DNA from: Scleromitrula shiraiana | Lineage: Eukaryota > Ascomycota > Leotiomycetes > Helotiales > Sclerotiniaceae | Length of the DNA stretch: 64,000 nt | Direction: 5' to 3' | Assembly: GCA_028455995.1 (NCBI GenBank) | Contig: JABELC010000004.1 | Location: 3,594,501-3,658,500 of the forward strand | Shown here: piece after piece, positions 1 to 12,100 of the stretch | Layout of the letters: each line of letters opens with the position of its first letter | Numbering within the stretch: the first letter of the stretch is position 1 | Notes under the pieces: generated by a model | The model's database searches: none | Seen by the model: the letters and a program-made list of their open reading frames with translations, nothing else | Told to the model about the DNA's origin: nothing | Made by a program: the position numbers and the translations under genes

Positions 1-3000
1 GGTGCGTTTTCACATGTTCTAGATTTTTTGTGACGGGAGGGAGAGGGGCAAATATGGAAAGGGGGGTGGGATTGTTTGGTGAGGTGGGGTAAATATGATT
101 GATCGGTTTTACATCTTTTAGAAGTTGATTTAGCCGGACATGGAGCAAGCCGACCGTTTTGAAGAGGGGGACGGCTGTTGATTGATTGATTTTGATTCAC
201 AATCGTCTCGTTTTGTGATTGAACAACTGTTAGATGGTAGTATTGAGACTCTATGAAAGTCGAGATGATGTATCATCTTCCACTTGTCGACTTAATAGTT
301 CATTATGATCTTCAGGTTAGTGGGGCGTCGATGCCTTGAAGGAGATTTCTCCGCATGCGGGGTTTGACCCAATCATCTCGTGAAGTCCGGTCTGGTACTC
401 TGATTGATATATTTCCTCATATGCAATGCAAAGTTGATAGCTTCTCGTCTCCAATTTTCAAAAGTTAGGGGATATGAGATGAATCGGGAGATATTGTCCT
501 AGCCGATTTCAAGGGCCGACGATTCCGAATGTATACGGTGGCGTTCGCGCTCTCCAGATTTTCGGAACTTACGGCGCTCGTGAATGCAAGCCTTTGAGTC
601 GTGATAGCTTGGCCAGTTCTTCGTACACAGGCTCATCATGTCACTGATACTTGGCGCTTCATGAATGCAATGTACTGATCAACATACATACGCTAATACT
701 GCATGTTCTCACCAACGACGATCAATAGAGTCAATTGTTCGTGAGTTGATTTCAAGTATATTGACATGTGATAATCTGGGGAAAACTTAAGCCATATCAC
801 TCCACTTCTACTCCACAACAATAATTAAGTCACAAGATTCAAATCTATTCAACAATAGAAGCTGAAAAAGAGGTCATGAGTCTGAACACGTGTTCTAATT
901 ACTCGCTGAACTGGCTGTTTCTAGATTTACATGAAGTTGCTCTCTTGACTTTGTCTGCAAGTAAAGACACTATCACTAGAGTATCATACCATAAATCAAT
1001 CACTAAGCTAATTACATAAAAAGCAACAGCCGACGATAGATAAGTCTGATAGGAAGGATACACGCGCGAGACTGATATTAAATATATGTATGTTGTGCTA
1101 GTGAAAGTGAAACGTTCCCCAAAGTTAGATTGGCCACTAGATAGACAATATGGTATTCTATCATGGAATTTCTCACCAATTTGTAACACGAACACAGAGG
1201 GTGGGGGATCTGTAGCACCATTCCGTTGTGAAAGTACGCATGTTTATGTTACAATATGTTTATCAATCCGCCGACTGTTAGATGCTGTGGTACTGGAAAT
1301 CTGCCTGCGTACAACTCTTCTTATCATTCTGTTTGTTTGAAAGAAAAATTCCGAATTGATTAAGGTCTGGCTGCGAAAGATCCTCGCAGTAAACACAATT
1401 CGTTGCTTCATCGTTGATGGTTCAATTGAATCGTACCAGATAATACGATTCTGCATATCATCGTAAACTAATAACCATATAATATGTGAATTCGACCATT
1501 TGTAGCCAAAGTGGCACAAAATAAAAGCCTCAGATAAGAAAATGAGCATCTAGAACAGACGTGAAGATAAATTCTGTATAACATGACCTTGAACTTCAAA
1601 GATGCAGATCGGAATGCCTTGAATGCAGTGACTAAACCGCGAAGATACGGATTTTCCACATCTTTTGATCTGCAATGCATTTCCTTACTGCTTTGTTGTA
1701 GTTCATACAAGTTACTTCTTCGTTAGTATCAGGCCAACGGGGCCAATCAACAAGATTACGTGCGATCTTGACGCCAACTCTGCATGCCAATCTTAAGTAA
1801 ACATAAAGGTGAAATATTCAGGGTCAATTCAGAGCCAATTGGTATCATTCTAAAAAAACTCAATTGTTACAAAGAGACAGACTAGAGAACATGGTGTCCA
1901 AGTGTAGTTACCAGTAGTCCGTGGTCGAAACTTCAACGTATGAAAATCAGAAGCGGTGTACGAATGTTATCTACACTGCTTGACTTCACAAAGACCTAGA
2001 GAAAAAGAGTTGCAGTAAATGGCTTGACAAATTTCCGCTCAGCTTTACTTGCACTAATGACAAGTTCAATGGTCATCTAGACCGGACTGCAGATTCAAGA
2101 ACGCGATGCACTATCCACAATTCCAATAAAAATATCTGATGCGAACTCAAACATGAAAATAAAAATGACATGGACCCTTACCAAGACTCCTCAACACCAT
2201 GGCTAGTAGCGGGATAAGATAGCAACCCTGTATATCGAACCACTTGCATCTCGAATTTAAGCTTTCAGGATTTTGCGGTGAATGAAGTTCAGAGTCTAGA
2301 CATAGGTTCAGAAGGGTTTGCTGATCATAGTATGTGGCTTAAACTATGTTTCCGATTGTGTCCCTGCGAAGTACAGCCAGTGTTTTCAATGGTTTACTAT
2401 CAGTAATACGGTAACTGATATCGACTTTTTATATATACTGCAATACATATTTTGAAATTTAATATTATTAAAGATATACAAAAATACTAGAATCCAGTTT
2501 GAAATGCTTCAATATTTCCTATTCAAGAAATTCAAAATAAACATTCAAAATTAACTCAAAGTTTAGACTTCTCAAAGAGAAAATATTGAAGCATTCTAAC
2601 TTAGTTTTCAATATTTCTATATATCTTTAGTGATATTCAATATTATATCAATACTAAATATTTACTAGTATATAATTTATAAAATATGAATAATATATAC
2701 TATTATAGTGAAGCGTATTCAAAATACGGAAAATACTATTGAGAACACTGAGCACAGCTTTACTATCAAGGAAACTCGTCAACGAATGATGGTATTCGAT
2801 TGAGATATTTGGAGATAAATAAAGTTTAACACGGCAGGATTTGCTCCCTAGCGCGGGGAGTACTAGTATCACATTAGCTTAGAACAAGCGAATTGCGGGA
2901 TCAAGGCATCGTAAGTGTCAAGCTACTTATAGACTAGCCGAGACGAACTAGGAGAGGAAATGGGATTAGTGGGATGAGACGAGGCGTTCAACAACAAATA

Positions 3001-4312
3001 TTGTTACAAATGATGGAAGCTTTGACTGTTCTGGCATAGGAAGTCTGCAGCCATGGAAAGAATTTTCAGACTTGAAAAGGGAAATATGTAAGCCATGAAC
3101 ACAGGTTTTGTTCAAGTTTTAAGGGTTGAAGATTGACGCACCTAAACTGAAAAGCGGTGTACATACCAATGATGCGAGTGAAGAGTGGAGTGCAGGACGG
3201 GATAGTTAAATGGGCAGTGAAAACAAAGAAGAGGGTATCGAAGAAAAGAATAAATCGGCTTCTTAGTGCGAAGGCGGGACAGGAATGGGAGGAAAATGAA
3301 CGCGCGGACTGAAACGTTAGGGAATAGGGGTTGGCGGAGGTAAGGAGTGGAGGATGAACGGGTATTGGGGAAAGGACCGAAGAAGCAGAAGTCCCGTTCG
3401 GGGTACGGGGAAAGGCCCGATTTTCAAAGTTGTTTCGGTGGATTCCTGCAACAAGAAGGGGTTTCGTGGAGCATGGAGAAATGGGGAAGAAAATTATCGG
3501 GGAGAAGTCCGATGTACCAAATCCACAACCCGAAGGTTGAGGTGGGGAAAGGATCGAATAAACGTAGGAGATGAGATGTATGGGGAATATCATAGAACTC
3601 GGAGAATGATTAAGATTCAACATTCTAAGGACCAACTTTTGTCATGGTTTTGTTAATATTGTTGCATCGTGGACTTAGTCGTCGACAGGTCGAATAGAGA
3701 TTCAATGCCGTTATTCTGGCTTGAAATACCACGTTCATGAGATATAAAATGAATATCTGCATTTGTGGTAAAGTGATTGTATTAATACCTACGCACAACG
3801 AATGAAAAAACGCAGACGCTTGTACTAATGCTCTCGTTCTATGAGTGGCTTTCCTCTCTTCAACATGGTTCCACGATTGATATAATAGAAAGTACTCCTT
3901 TATTGTTGCTTTTATTCTAGTGAGCGAGAGCAACTGGGAGTATACAAAGTTGGGCCCACCAAACCAAATATCGTTTGCGTAGTTGTTTGAGTTCCTCCCG
4001 TCGGCAGATAAAGAATTGGTTCTGAACCCCCCTGCTCCCATACCGGGAGCACGCATAACCTCGAATATTCATACTACATACATATTAATATGGTTCGTTC
4101 TAGTATCAGTGGCAAAGTAGAATAATCCTATAAAACCCACCTCCCTCTGAAGATGAAATTGAACTCACCCCCTTTTCATCAAGATGCATCATCCAATCCC
4201 ATCCAAATACTACATCGCTTTTCAGTTGAGAGATAAATATTGTTCGCAGGCCCAGATTCTTCGACACCTGATTATTCATAGACTGACATTCATCTCCTGC
4301 GCGATTCTATCT
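1..4312. other. Intergenic region, no supportable gene
   Basis: No reading frame here shows a recognisable domain, a good intron structure or coding-like composition. The longest open frames, on the minus strand at 3066-3635 and 3625-4056, are low-complexity or composition-driven and overlap each other. The first ~120 bases are G-rich on the plus strand, like the 3' flank of the BolA gene further on, so they may be the tail of a plus-strand gene lying outside the window. The only structured element seen is the fold-back repeat at 2431-2675. Confidence 0.6.
2431..2675. repeat. Fold-back (inverted) repeat, MITE-like
   Basis: The two halves of this AT-rich tract are imperfect reverse complements. 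The clearest arm is a 15-bp perfect match: AATGCTTCAATATTT at 2503-2517 against its complement at 2581-2595. Outside it the arms continue imperfectly (TAAAGATATA near 2470 and its complement near 2622) and end near ATATACT/AGTATAT. No target-site duplication was identified. A degraded miniature inverted-repeat transposon is the likeliest explanation. Confidence 0.5.
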
Positions 4313-5285
4313 CTACTTCGACGAGGTAATCTGAAAGGAGCATTGTCGCGACGTCTTCCGCGACGTCTTCCGCGACCCCATTCTTGACCTCTTACGCCGC
4401 CTCTTATGGATCTTCTGGATGGTCTGGGTGCAAAGCTGTTTGATCGCACAGGGGCTCTCCTATATCCATGCTTTTGATTTCTTCGGCTTAGACCACAGAC
4501 AGATAGAAAGCAGAATACCTATTGAGGCGTTTTTCTTTTCTATTCTTCATAATGAATAGGAACAGATATGATAGGATGGGAGGATTGAACCAACTTACCA
4601 TTGTACCGAAAATATGCTGATACTCGCCCGCAGTCCACTCAACCCTGTGCATCCTATCCCACGCAGTAATCCTTTCCTCCCCATTTAGAAAATCCATATT
4701 CGCATCCAAAACCATGGTATCAACTTTCAATACCGTCCTAACAGCATCTTTCTGTTCTTCCAACTTCTGTTTCATTTCCTGTCTTGTTGTTGCATCTAAA
4801 TGGTGACAATTCTGAAGATTGCGAATCTTCCATTGTAGATAATCGAGCTTGGAGAAGCTTTTGATCCTTTTGATGATAATGCGTCTGGCCATTTCTAGGT
4901 TTGCACATCTCTCTTTCTCTAGTGCTTTGGGCAAGCTGGATCTACCGTGAGCATGGAGTGATAGTAAAAGAGCGATCTTCATAAGGTTAAGTTCATGCCA
5001 ATATGACATTGACTGCTCAAAGGCGGGCGAATCTGACAGTCCAGCTGTAGAATGGAGATACCAGTATAGATATACAATACTATATTCCTCAGGGCCGGTA
5101 AGAGATTCATCTTCGTCTTTTAGACCGGGCAAGGGTAGTTCATAGTGGTTTGAGAATATATAGGATTTATTGAGAGGGTGATTGGGTGTGTTAGGTGGAT
5201 TTTGGGTTTCTGGTAAGAGAACTGTTTCTTCTGAGGACATTTCTTCTTCAGGAAGTTCGCTTTCAGACAGTCCTTCTTTAGACAT
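4313..5285 (-). CDS. Hypothetical protein with basic C-terminal tail
   Basis: I do not recognise this protein. The first exon (4599-5285, 229 codons) starts at an ATG followed by an acidic, Ser/Glu-rich N-terminus and a proline/asparagine stretch. It then becomes mostly helical, with a charged coiled-coil-like segment (about residues 130-200) and aromatic motifs such as WHELNL and QWKIRNLQN. A GTAAGT donor follows directly after GGT ACA ATG. The best acceptor is ATATAG at 4460-4461, with CTAAG ~30 bases upstream as branch site, giving a phase-0 exon 2 (4313-4459) of 48 residues. That tail is strongly basic (HKRRRKRSRMGSRKTSRKTSR) and ends at TAG; total about 277 residues. It resembles a nuclear-localisation or nucleic-acid-binding tail. 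If the intron is not removed the protein ends at 4488 with a hydrophobic tail instead. The gene diverges from the BolA gene across a ~540 bp shared promoter region. Confidence 0.6.
4346..4376. repeat. 12-bp tandem repeat inside the basic tail
   Basis: About two and a half copies of a 12-bp unit (TCGCGGAAGACG on the minus strand). In the proposed exon 2 frame it encodes repeated SRKT, so the repeat keeps the reading frame and extends the basic tail. Confidence 0.7.
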
Positions 5286-5828
5286 TGCACCAGAAATCCC
5301 AGTCTACCAGAATAGCATTTGATATCGAAATTTGACAAGGTGATATAAGTTAATTCAACGGACAAAGTAATGTTTGTGGTGTAATAGGAATGAACGTCTA
5401 ATTGGAAATCTTACTGATGTTATCGCAAAACTAAAATCCTCACCTACCATATCCATATCATATGTAGCTCAACTACAGCTACATGGTTGATTTGCAGCTT
5501 CCAAATTCAAGAAAATACGCCGTCCTGGTGGTCTAAGATTATATAAAGTTCAATTCTAACAGTAGAAACTACATTCAAAATTCGTTCATTGATTGGAAAT
5601 TATTATCATAGCTCCTGCTTACTAATATTCACTGTTCGACTGAACCTCGGCGGAAGATTTATTTTGTTCTATATTTTGATAACATAACCACCACAACTCC
5701 TTTAGCAAGACGACATATTCGAGTAAACCTTGCAGTTCATGAATCTTAAAGGCAGCTATTCAATACGAGCTTCTATCAATTCAATATATATCCCACCCTC
5801 GCAAGATCTATAGGGATTCTCAATCATC
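5286..5828. promoter_or_regulatory. Shared divergent promoter region
   Basis: 543 bp separate the start codons of the divergent hypothetical gene (-) and BolA gene (+). The stretch contains both promoters and 5' leaders by position. I see no clear TATA element in it; CT- and CAA-rich leader sequence precedes the BolA start. Confidence 0.5.
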
Positions 5829-6347
5829 ATGGAGAGAACGGCGACAGCTAGCATCCGTTATTGTTTGCAAATGAGACCTAGTATTCAAAGCTGCAGATTC
5901 CTCACAAGATCTCTAGCTGCACAAAGCCAACGTCCGAATCGAAATCTCCATACTATTTACCGAGAATTCTCCTCCCTCCTACAAGAACAACCTTTTCGCC
6001 CCTTCGTCCGAACTCCTACCACATCCACCTCCCGTCAATATAGCACCGCATCCCCATCCGCCTCCACCACACCCACACCCACACCCACCTCAACCCCCTC
6101 AAATGCCCCCGACCATCTCGACTCCGCCGAGCGCAACATCTGGGAGAAGTTAACGAAAGAGCTACAACCGACCAAATTGACCGTTCAGGATGTGAGCGGG
6201 GGCTGCGGAAGCATGTATGCGATTGAGGTTGTTAGTGAACGATTTAGGGGCTTGAATATGTTGAAGCAGCAACGGTTGGTTAATTCGGTGTTGGGGGAGG
6301 AGATTAAGGGGTGGCATGGGGTGCAGTTGAGGACGGGGGTGCCTTGA
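5829..6347 (+). CDS. BolA-family protein, mitochondrial BOLA3/Aim1 type
   Basis: Intronless frame of 172 residues. The C-terminal ~70 residues are a BolA domain: helix IWEKLTKELQP, the conserved GGCGSMYAIEV strand with its cysteine, the FRGL..LKQQRLVN helix and the final GWHG with the conserved histidine. The GGCGSMY form is that of BOLA3 (yeast Aim1/Bol3), which works with glutaredoxin-5 type proteins to deliver 4Fe-4S clusters to mitochondrial enzymes such as lipoate synthase. The N-terminal ~100 residues are Arg/Ser/Thr-rich, almost free of acidic residues, and contain a Thr-Pro repeat before the domain. That suits a long mitochondrial presequence plus linker. The first ATG (CATCATGGAG context) is used because no upstream in-frame ATG exists nearby. 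Confidence 0.88.
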   Translation: MERTATASIRYCLQMRPSIQSCRFLTRSLAAQSQRPNRNLHTIYREFSSLLQEQPFRPFVRTPTTSTSRQYSTASPSASTTPTPTPTSTPSNAPDHLDSAERNIWEKLTKELQPTKLTVQDVSGGCGSMYAIEVVSERFRGLNMLKQQRLVNSVLGEEIKGWHGVQLRTGVP

Positions 6348-6907
6348 TTTTTGGGGGTTGGGTTTGGGTTTGAGTTTTAATGTGGGGGGTGGTGGGATAT
6401 GATGTTTGATGATTTAAAAAGGGGCAAGGTGGTAAGGATAGGATAGATACGTGGGTGGAATCAAGGACAGGTTATGATGAATGGGGTTATATGGGTTGAC
6501 GGATTGTGTATTTGATGAGGTTGTGGTTGGGTGGATACACACGCTCTATATGCCAAAACTTGTATTATATGGGCAATTGGCAATAATCACAAGACGATAA
6601 TGATATTTCTGGTATTCAGGAAATAACTTTACTTTGTCTCAGGTCCAGAAAGTTTTACAGCGGATTTATATGATATGATCATGTATCAGATGCCGAGTGA
6701 ATCTGTAACGTCAATGATTGATCATACTGAAATGTCTCCTGGGGGAAAGAAGCCCTTTTGCATAGTTGCCAGATTCACTCTCCTTCTCTATATTCGCTCA
6801 AACAAAAACGGCATGTTATTAGCCTATAGCAGAAGCACATATGGAATTTCTAAGCTTCAGTTTCAAGCTTCAGTCTTCTAGTACCAACCGGCTACAATCA
6901 ACCCAAC
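6348..6907. other. Convergent 3' intergenic region
   Basis: This stretch separates the 3' ends of the BolA gene (+) and the SDR gene (-). Its first ~200 bases are G/T-rich on the plus strand, as expected for a 3' untranslated region. No further gene or repeat is seen; a short open frame at 6675-6881 lacks any coding feature. Confidence 0.6.
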
Positions 6908-7894
6908 TCAACTCAACTCTTCCACATAATCTCTAACCGCCTGTTCAAACCCCCTATCCGGTTTAAATCCCATCTCATACGCAAAAAGATTATCAAATTC
7001 CGTCCCCCAACTCCTCAAAATCTTCTCCATCCCCTCATCACTCTCCTCCCTAATCAACTCCAATTTATCTCTTCCCCCAACTAAAGCCAACGCATCCATC
7101 ATCTCCTGCACACTGGCCTTGCTCCCCGGTAAATTAACAACCCTTCTGTGTCTATCCACCCCGTTCAAATCAATAGACATAGCTACACATAAATTCTCCA
7201 TCAACGTTCGTGGGCTACACATCCAGCTTACAAACGAGCGATCCAAAATCGGTATCACGCACTCCTTTCCAGCCATAGGCTCGCGAATCATCCCACTCAA
7301 AAATGAACTTGCTGCTTGAGTGGGTTTACCCCCTCGCACGCTGATGGTGGGAAATCGGAGAATCAATCCATCGATATACCCCTTTCGTGTATAATCCTGA
7401 ATAATAGTCTCACAGGCTAGCTTTTGCGCCCCGTAAGATCCTTCGGGCGTAGGATGTGTTTGTTCTGAGATTTGGACGTGAAACGGTCGTCCGTAGACAG
7501 CGAGCGAAGAGGCGTAGATTACTCGGATTGCCTCCTTGCTATCAGAGGGGTGGATGCTAGGTGTGAGGCGGATGCCTTCGAGTAGGGAGAGTGTGGAATG
7601 CAGGTTTACGCGCATACCAAGGGAGAAATCACTCTCGGAGCCGGAGGACATGATTCCGTGGAATATGAAGATTGTGTTGATAAGTCCGGTGTTTGAGAAG
7701 AGGGAGGTGAGAGATGAGGGATCGCATAGGTCGGCTTGGACACATGTTGCGTTTCCTCGGTGCGCGGCTTTGGAGGGTATGGGGGGTTCGATTATGTCTG
7801 TTAGGATTAATTTGTTGGTGGATGTAGTGAGGAGATGAGTGGCGAGTAGTTGGCCAATAAATCCTGCGGCCCCGGTGATGAGAATTGTAGGCAT
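6908..7894 (-). CDS. NAD-dependent epimerase/dehydratase, DenD-like extended SDR
   Basis: Intronless, 328 residues. The N-terminus MPTILITGAAGFIG carries the GxxGxxG nucleotide-binding motif of extended short-chain dehydrogenases. The catalytic set is complete: Ser in VIYASSLAVYG (residues 126-135), Tyr154 and Lys158 in SYGAQK. The following RFPTISVRGGKPTQAASSF stretch and overall length match the D-erythronate dehydrogenase (DenD) group, which oxidises four-carbon sugar acids at C2 with NAD; substrate assignment is by resemblance only. A cytosolic sugar-acid catabolic enzyme is likely, as no targeting signal is visible. UDP-sugar epimerase activity is the alternative. Confidence 0.82.
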   Translation of the reverse strand: MPTILITGAAGFIGQLLATHLLTTSTNKLILTDIIEPPIPSKAAHRGNATCVQADLCDPSSLTSLFSNTGLINTIFIFHGIMSSGSESDFSLGMRVNLHSTLSLLEGIRLTPSIHPSDSKEAIRVIYASSLAVYGRPFHVQISEQTHPTPEGSYGAQKLACETIIQDYTRKGYIDGLILRFPTISVRGGKPTQAASSFLSGMIREPMAGKECVIPILDRSFVSWMCSPRTLMENLCVAMSIDLNGVDRHRRVVNLPGSKASVQEMMDALALVGGRDKLELIREESDEGMEKILRSWGTEFDNLFAYEMGFKPDRGFEQAVRDYVEELS

Positions 7895-8772
7895 TATGAA
7901 GATCGGGTAAATGACAACAATTTTGGATTTGGAAGAAAAGGAGAACTTGAAAACTGTGTAATCTTATGTATGTTTATCTGATGGAAAAGTCGTGATGGAG
8001 CTGTTCAAATTCGAAGTCCAGAATGTATGCCACCGAGAAAGATGAAGCTGCACTAAGCCAATAAAAAAACACAACAAGAGCTACAATAGCTAAGATTATC
8101 AACCTGATTAGCTGCTTGGTTAATGCCGATTCAGAGCTTAACGATATATATTTCAACGGATGCCACGTTGTGAGTAGTTATAGATATCAACTAACTTACC
8201 CCGCCATCTTGAAAGACCCCGCTTTTATGGGGCGGAAAAATAATTCCGTTTGCCTAACCTCACCTCATACCACTCCACTCCAGCACTCGAGAATGAAGAC
8301 ACAAAAATTCAATATTGAAGTAGTCAAGTGTCGTATTATCATCCTTCATATCGTGGCCGGTATATGCACCAAGGATAACGAATGGAATATAGTGTAAATG
8401 AAAAATAGGTCACCCCGCTATGTTGCAAAGTTGGACTGGTAATCGTGATTTCTGCATTTGCATCACTCACTCTATGCATTATTTTGAAAGGCAAAATATT
8501 TGGTTCTTCCTCAGCTAATAAGATGGCAAAACTATAACTATATTCATACTCGAAGATAGTGCATAACACATTCTTCCTATCGATGTCAATCATAAAATAG
8601 ATACCTCAATATCCATATCAAATCCAGGGATTAATCCCCATAAAGTACCCAGACCAGACGACCCCCCACAGGTGTTTGTCCATAAATCATGGCCTCGCAT
8701 TTCGAAACAAAAAAGAACCAGCAACGAGATAAATGGAAAACAAGAACCGCCAGCTGGCAAGACACACACAAT
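7895..8772. other. Intergenic: SDR promoter and GH16 3' flank
   Basis: 878 bp between the start of the SDR gene and the stop of the GH16 gene, both on the minus strand. It should hold the SDR promoter and the GH16 3' untranslated region. Short open frames on both strands have no coding character, and no repeat is visible. Confidence 0.55.
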
Positions 8773-10026
8773 CTACTGGTAAATCTTAACTGAGTTTACA
8801 AGCCAGTATGCATCATCGAATGCGTGAGGAACGCTAGCTACATAGGCTTCGCAGGTAGCATAACCTGTCTTGGCAGAACAATCGCTCCAGTCAGTCCAGG
8901 CTTGACCTCCAGCTCCAGCACCACAAAACGTGGTATCGAAATACTAGGAATTGTAATGTCAGCCAGTGAACATGAGAAGTAGAGGTTGGTATCGTAAAAA
9001 CACGGAGAGATTGACATGCATCATGAATAACAAAATGGTAAAGGAGAACCCTATACTTACAACAGTTTGAGCTGGGAAATTAGCATCGATATTACAATTG
9101 CCATGAGCGCTATCAAAATCGGCAGTAGGAAGACCCCATCCGCTTGGGTTAGGAGCCCCGTTCGTAATATCAGCGGGGATCTTGTTTCGGGGAAAGAACC
9201 AAACGCGAATGTAAGATGAGGTCCACTCCATTGCGTAAACTCCTCCTCCATTGTGATTAAATGGTGTTCCATAGCTATTGGCAGTCGATTGTACACTGCA
9301 GCCTGGACCATTGCTTAATGAGCAGTCAATGTTCCCGTTGTTAAGGGTACCGGTTTCGAGGTTGGCGGGTGAGTTGAAAGTGCAGGAATTTTCTGTGTGT
9401 AGGGAGATGAAAGCTTGAGTTTCGTCATTGGCGCCTTCAAGAATGTCCATTTCTCCATATGCGCCCTCTCCGTTACGAATAGTCCAACTGATGATTTTAA
9501 ATATGTTAGTATGTAGGTAGACATTGACTTGGGGTAGCAATGAGCAAGCAGCTCTTTCACTTACAATCCGGGCCATGTGCCACAGTCACTACCTGGCATG
9601 TGCGCAAAATCACCGATGAGAACCCCATGTGTGAACTCGTCCTTACTCTCGACCCAGATACTCTTTCGTTTACCATTTACTTTGTCCGCAAGAACAGTGG
9701 TATTATCAACGCCCATGTACACTTGATTGCCAATGATTTTTGTAAGCCCCGCTGCTTGAGCACTTGCTAGAGCTGTGTATTGAACATTTCCATGTGTAGG
9801 GTCGGCGGCCTAGAACGTTCATTAATCAATTTTCTCAAGCTACAATTTCTCAAGATTCGGAAAAACGCACATCTTCGAAGATAAATGAGCTATACCAGTT
9901 TGTGTGGTCATAGTTATGAACTAATTTGTATGCGTGAGTTAAACCGAATATCTGCACAGAAAACGCACTAGCGATGAGGGTGATGGTAAGAGATCGCATG
10001 TTGAACAAGAATAATGTTGGAAGCAT
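8773..10026 (-). CDS. Secreted glycoside hydrolase family 16, endo-1,3(4)-beta-glucanase-like
   Basis: Four exons join in frame: 9871-10026, 9565-9809, 9061-9487 and 8773-8943, with introns of 61, 77 and 117 bp. The product has 332 residues from the first ATG, or 323 from the ATG at 9999. The shorter start gives a cleaner signal peptide (MRSLTITLIASAF...), so the protein is secreted. The catalytic signature GEMDILEG (E-M-D-I-L-E, residues ~146-151) follows the aromatic substrate-site stretch PGSDCGTWPGFW, both diagnostic of GH16. The last exon has paired cysteines and ends in the family's usual YW.VNSVKIYQ. The enzyme would hydrolyse beta-1,3/1,3-1,4-glucans of the fungal or plant cell wall. 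All residues of the ExDxxE motif are present, so it looks active. Confidence 0.93.
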
Positions 10027-12100
10027 ATGTAAGAAGAAAAGAAAGTAAGGAGCGTGGTAAGATCTAAAAGATCAGAAAAGTTTCTTGAATGAACGTTGTT
10101 GAAGGAGCGTGGTTGTTGTTGTGGATGGAATAGATCTAGAGAAAAAGAAAGGACGAAGCGGGGAGGTATATATAAGAAATTGAATCATCAAAAAACGTTC
10201 TTCAAGCAGCAAATTTACCGGCATTATGGAATTTTCCCATCTGAACGGAACACATAAATGGTTAATTTCCTTGATATTGAGGGTAATCCTGAAGGTGATT
10301 TGCCTTGCAGGGCTAGATCGTTAGATCCTTCAATCTTCGTGCATGAAGATCGGTCAGTTCTCAGTGGTGGGGTTGATATGATCTCACACCTGCGAATGAA
10401 TATATTCCTTTTTTTAAAGATTCAATGAATCTTGTTTATGAGCCGATGTGAATGAATCTTGAGTTTTGAGAGCCGAGAGGCAAAGTATAAGGAAGTTAGA
10501 TTATGCAATTTGAGATGAGAAGCAGAGCCTGAAGACAGAACACTCGCTCTAAGCACACCATCTTGCTTTCAATGGATATTGGTAGAAATCTTAATTGAAT
10601 CTTAAAGAAAGCGCATCATTAATGGACCTGGTATTGGTTATCATCAGATCTCAAGGGTAGGCTTATCACTAGCACCTAGAGTGGAAACAAAACAGTCTAT
10701 TTGATATGTACTTGAAGTATATGTACATCCAAACAAGCGATCTAATGATCTCGAACTTTTTCTGTGTAGTCTAGAACAGACTATAAGTTAACGCTCCTTT
10801 AGGAAGTGGTTGAATATCGAGAGTAATATCAAAACAGTCAAACAACAACTAGCGGCAATGCAAGACATCTCACCTTGCAACAATATCCGCGTGTAAGAAG
10901 CTGTCAAATGGCGAATCATCCTTGTATGTTATGAAACTCAGACTCCTATCATTCAAGCGATGTAACATTGAGGTAATGATAAGCTGACCATTCCTATTGT
11001 AGTATATTGAGTATGATTGTTCTGATAATTACATGTAAAAGTTTCTATGAATATCGATTCATCATGCTGGATGGAATGGATAAATGCTGTTGAGATGAGG
11101 CTCATGTTGCACTCCAAAGTAACATTGCCAAGATTAGGAGATAAGGAGATTTTGAATTCTTCGAGTATGCAGTGCGATGGCCCCCAACAGCCATTATGAT
11201 TAGGAATATGCTATATGTTCCCAAGATCGTCAATCGTCGATCATTCCTTGGAAAAGAGCCTCAACTGAGCCTCGACCATGCATGAACGACAACATCAGCA
11301 TTTGGTGACCACCCCAACACCACAAATTCACAATGATAAAGACCGTCTAAAACCATAGCTTATCAATTTGGAAATTCCCAAAATCATACCTATCATCAAT
11401 TGCAATTCAAATCTCATTCATTTCTCATCCAATGTAATTCCGTTTCAGATTCACTATTGCCACCTTTAAGATTTGACAGATATCTTCTAATCATTCCATG
11501 CAGGATAAACGAATCTCGCTGAAACGTGGGTAAAATGATTTGGCCTCGCTGTTAACGAAAAATCGAAAGTGGACAATTACCTTTCATCCGGAAGTGATAA
11601 AATCTTAACCTCGAATAACGTGAATTAGATAGGAAATTATGCGTGGTCTTTTTACCTTCATGATGTAAATATTGTCAAACTGTGAGCAGTTTCTATTTCA
11701 AAGAATGAATTGCCTAGGAACTCCAAGATTCTGTCAGTATATCATCTGAACCTGAATGTAGACAAATAATACTTCGGATGATGGGTCGGTTCGGCCATAG
11801 ACGCTACATAGTTAATAAGTAGGACATCCAACTCTACCTAGGCAAGCTGTAGATTCTAATTTTCATTTGAGTTGACGAAATAAGTAAAAAGCTTATCATT
11901 TGAAATAAAACAAAGTACCTTCACCGTTTACTATCCTCTGATGGTTGACGAAATGGCTGTGAGGTATGGTAAATGCAGACAGATGGCAAAAAATGTATAC
12001 AATTGAGCGTTTTTATTCACTATCATAAGATTCCATTCGTAGTGTAATCTAACAACAAACGTTAACAGTGGCTTATGATTCCTTCAGACAGACAAATAGA
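10027..12100. other. 2-kb intergenic region, nothing recognised
   Basis: Apart from the GH16 promoter at its left edge, no reading frame, RNA gene or repeat could be supported on either strand. Composition is ordinary for intergenic DNA here, without the extreme AT bias of the transposon blocks. Confidence 0.55.
10167..10173 (-). promoter_or_regulatory. TATA element upstream of the GH16 gene
   Basis: TATATA on the minus strand about 140 bases upstream of the first GH16 ATG, a position that would give a ~110-base leader. Assigned by motif and distance only. Confidence 0.4.

Noticed and set aside
3066..3635. 189-residue minus-strand open frame
   Set aside because: Low-complexity Ser/Pro/Phe composition, no motif, no splice structure, and overlapping open frames on the opposite strand.
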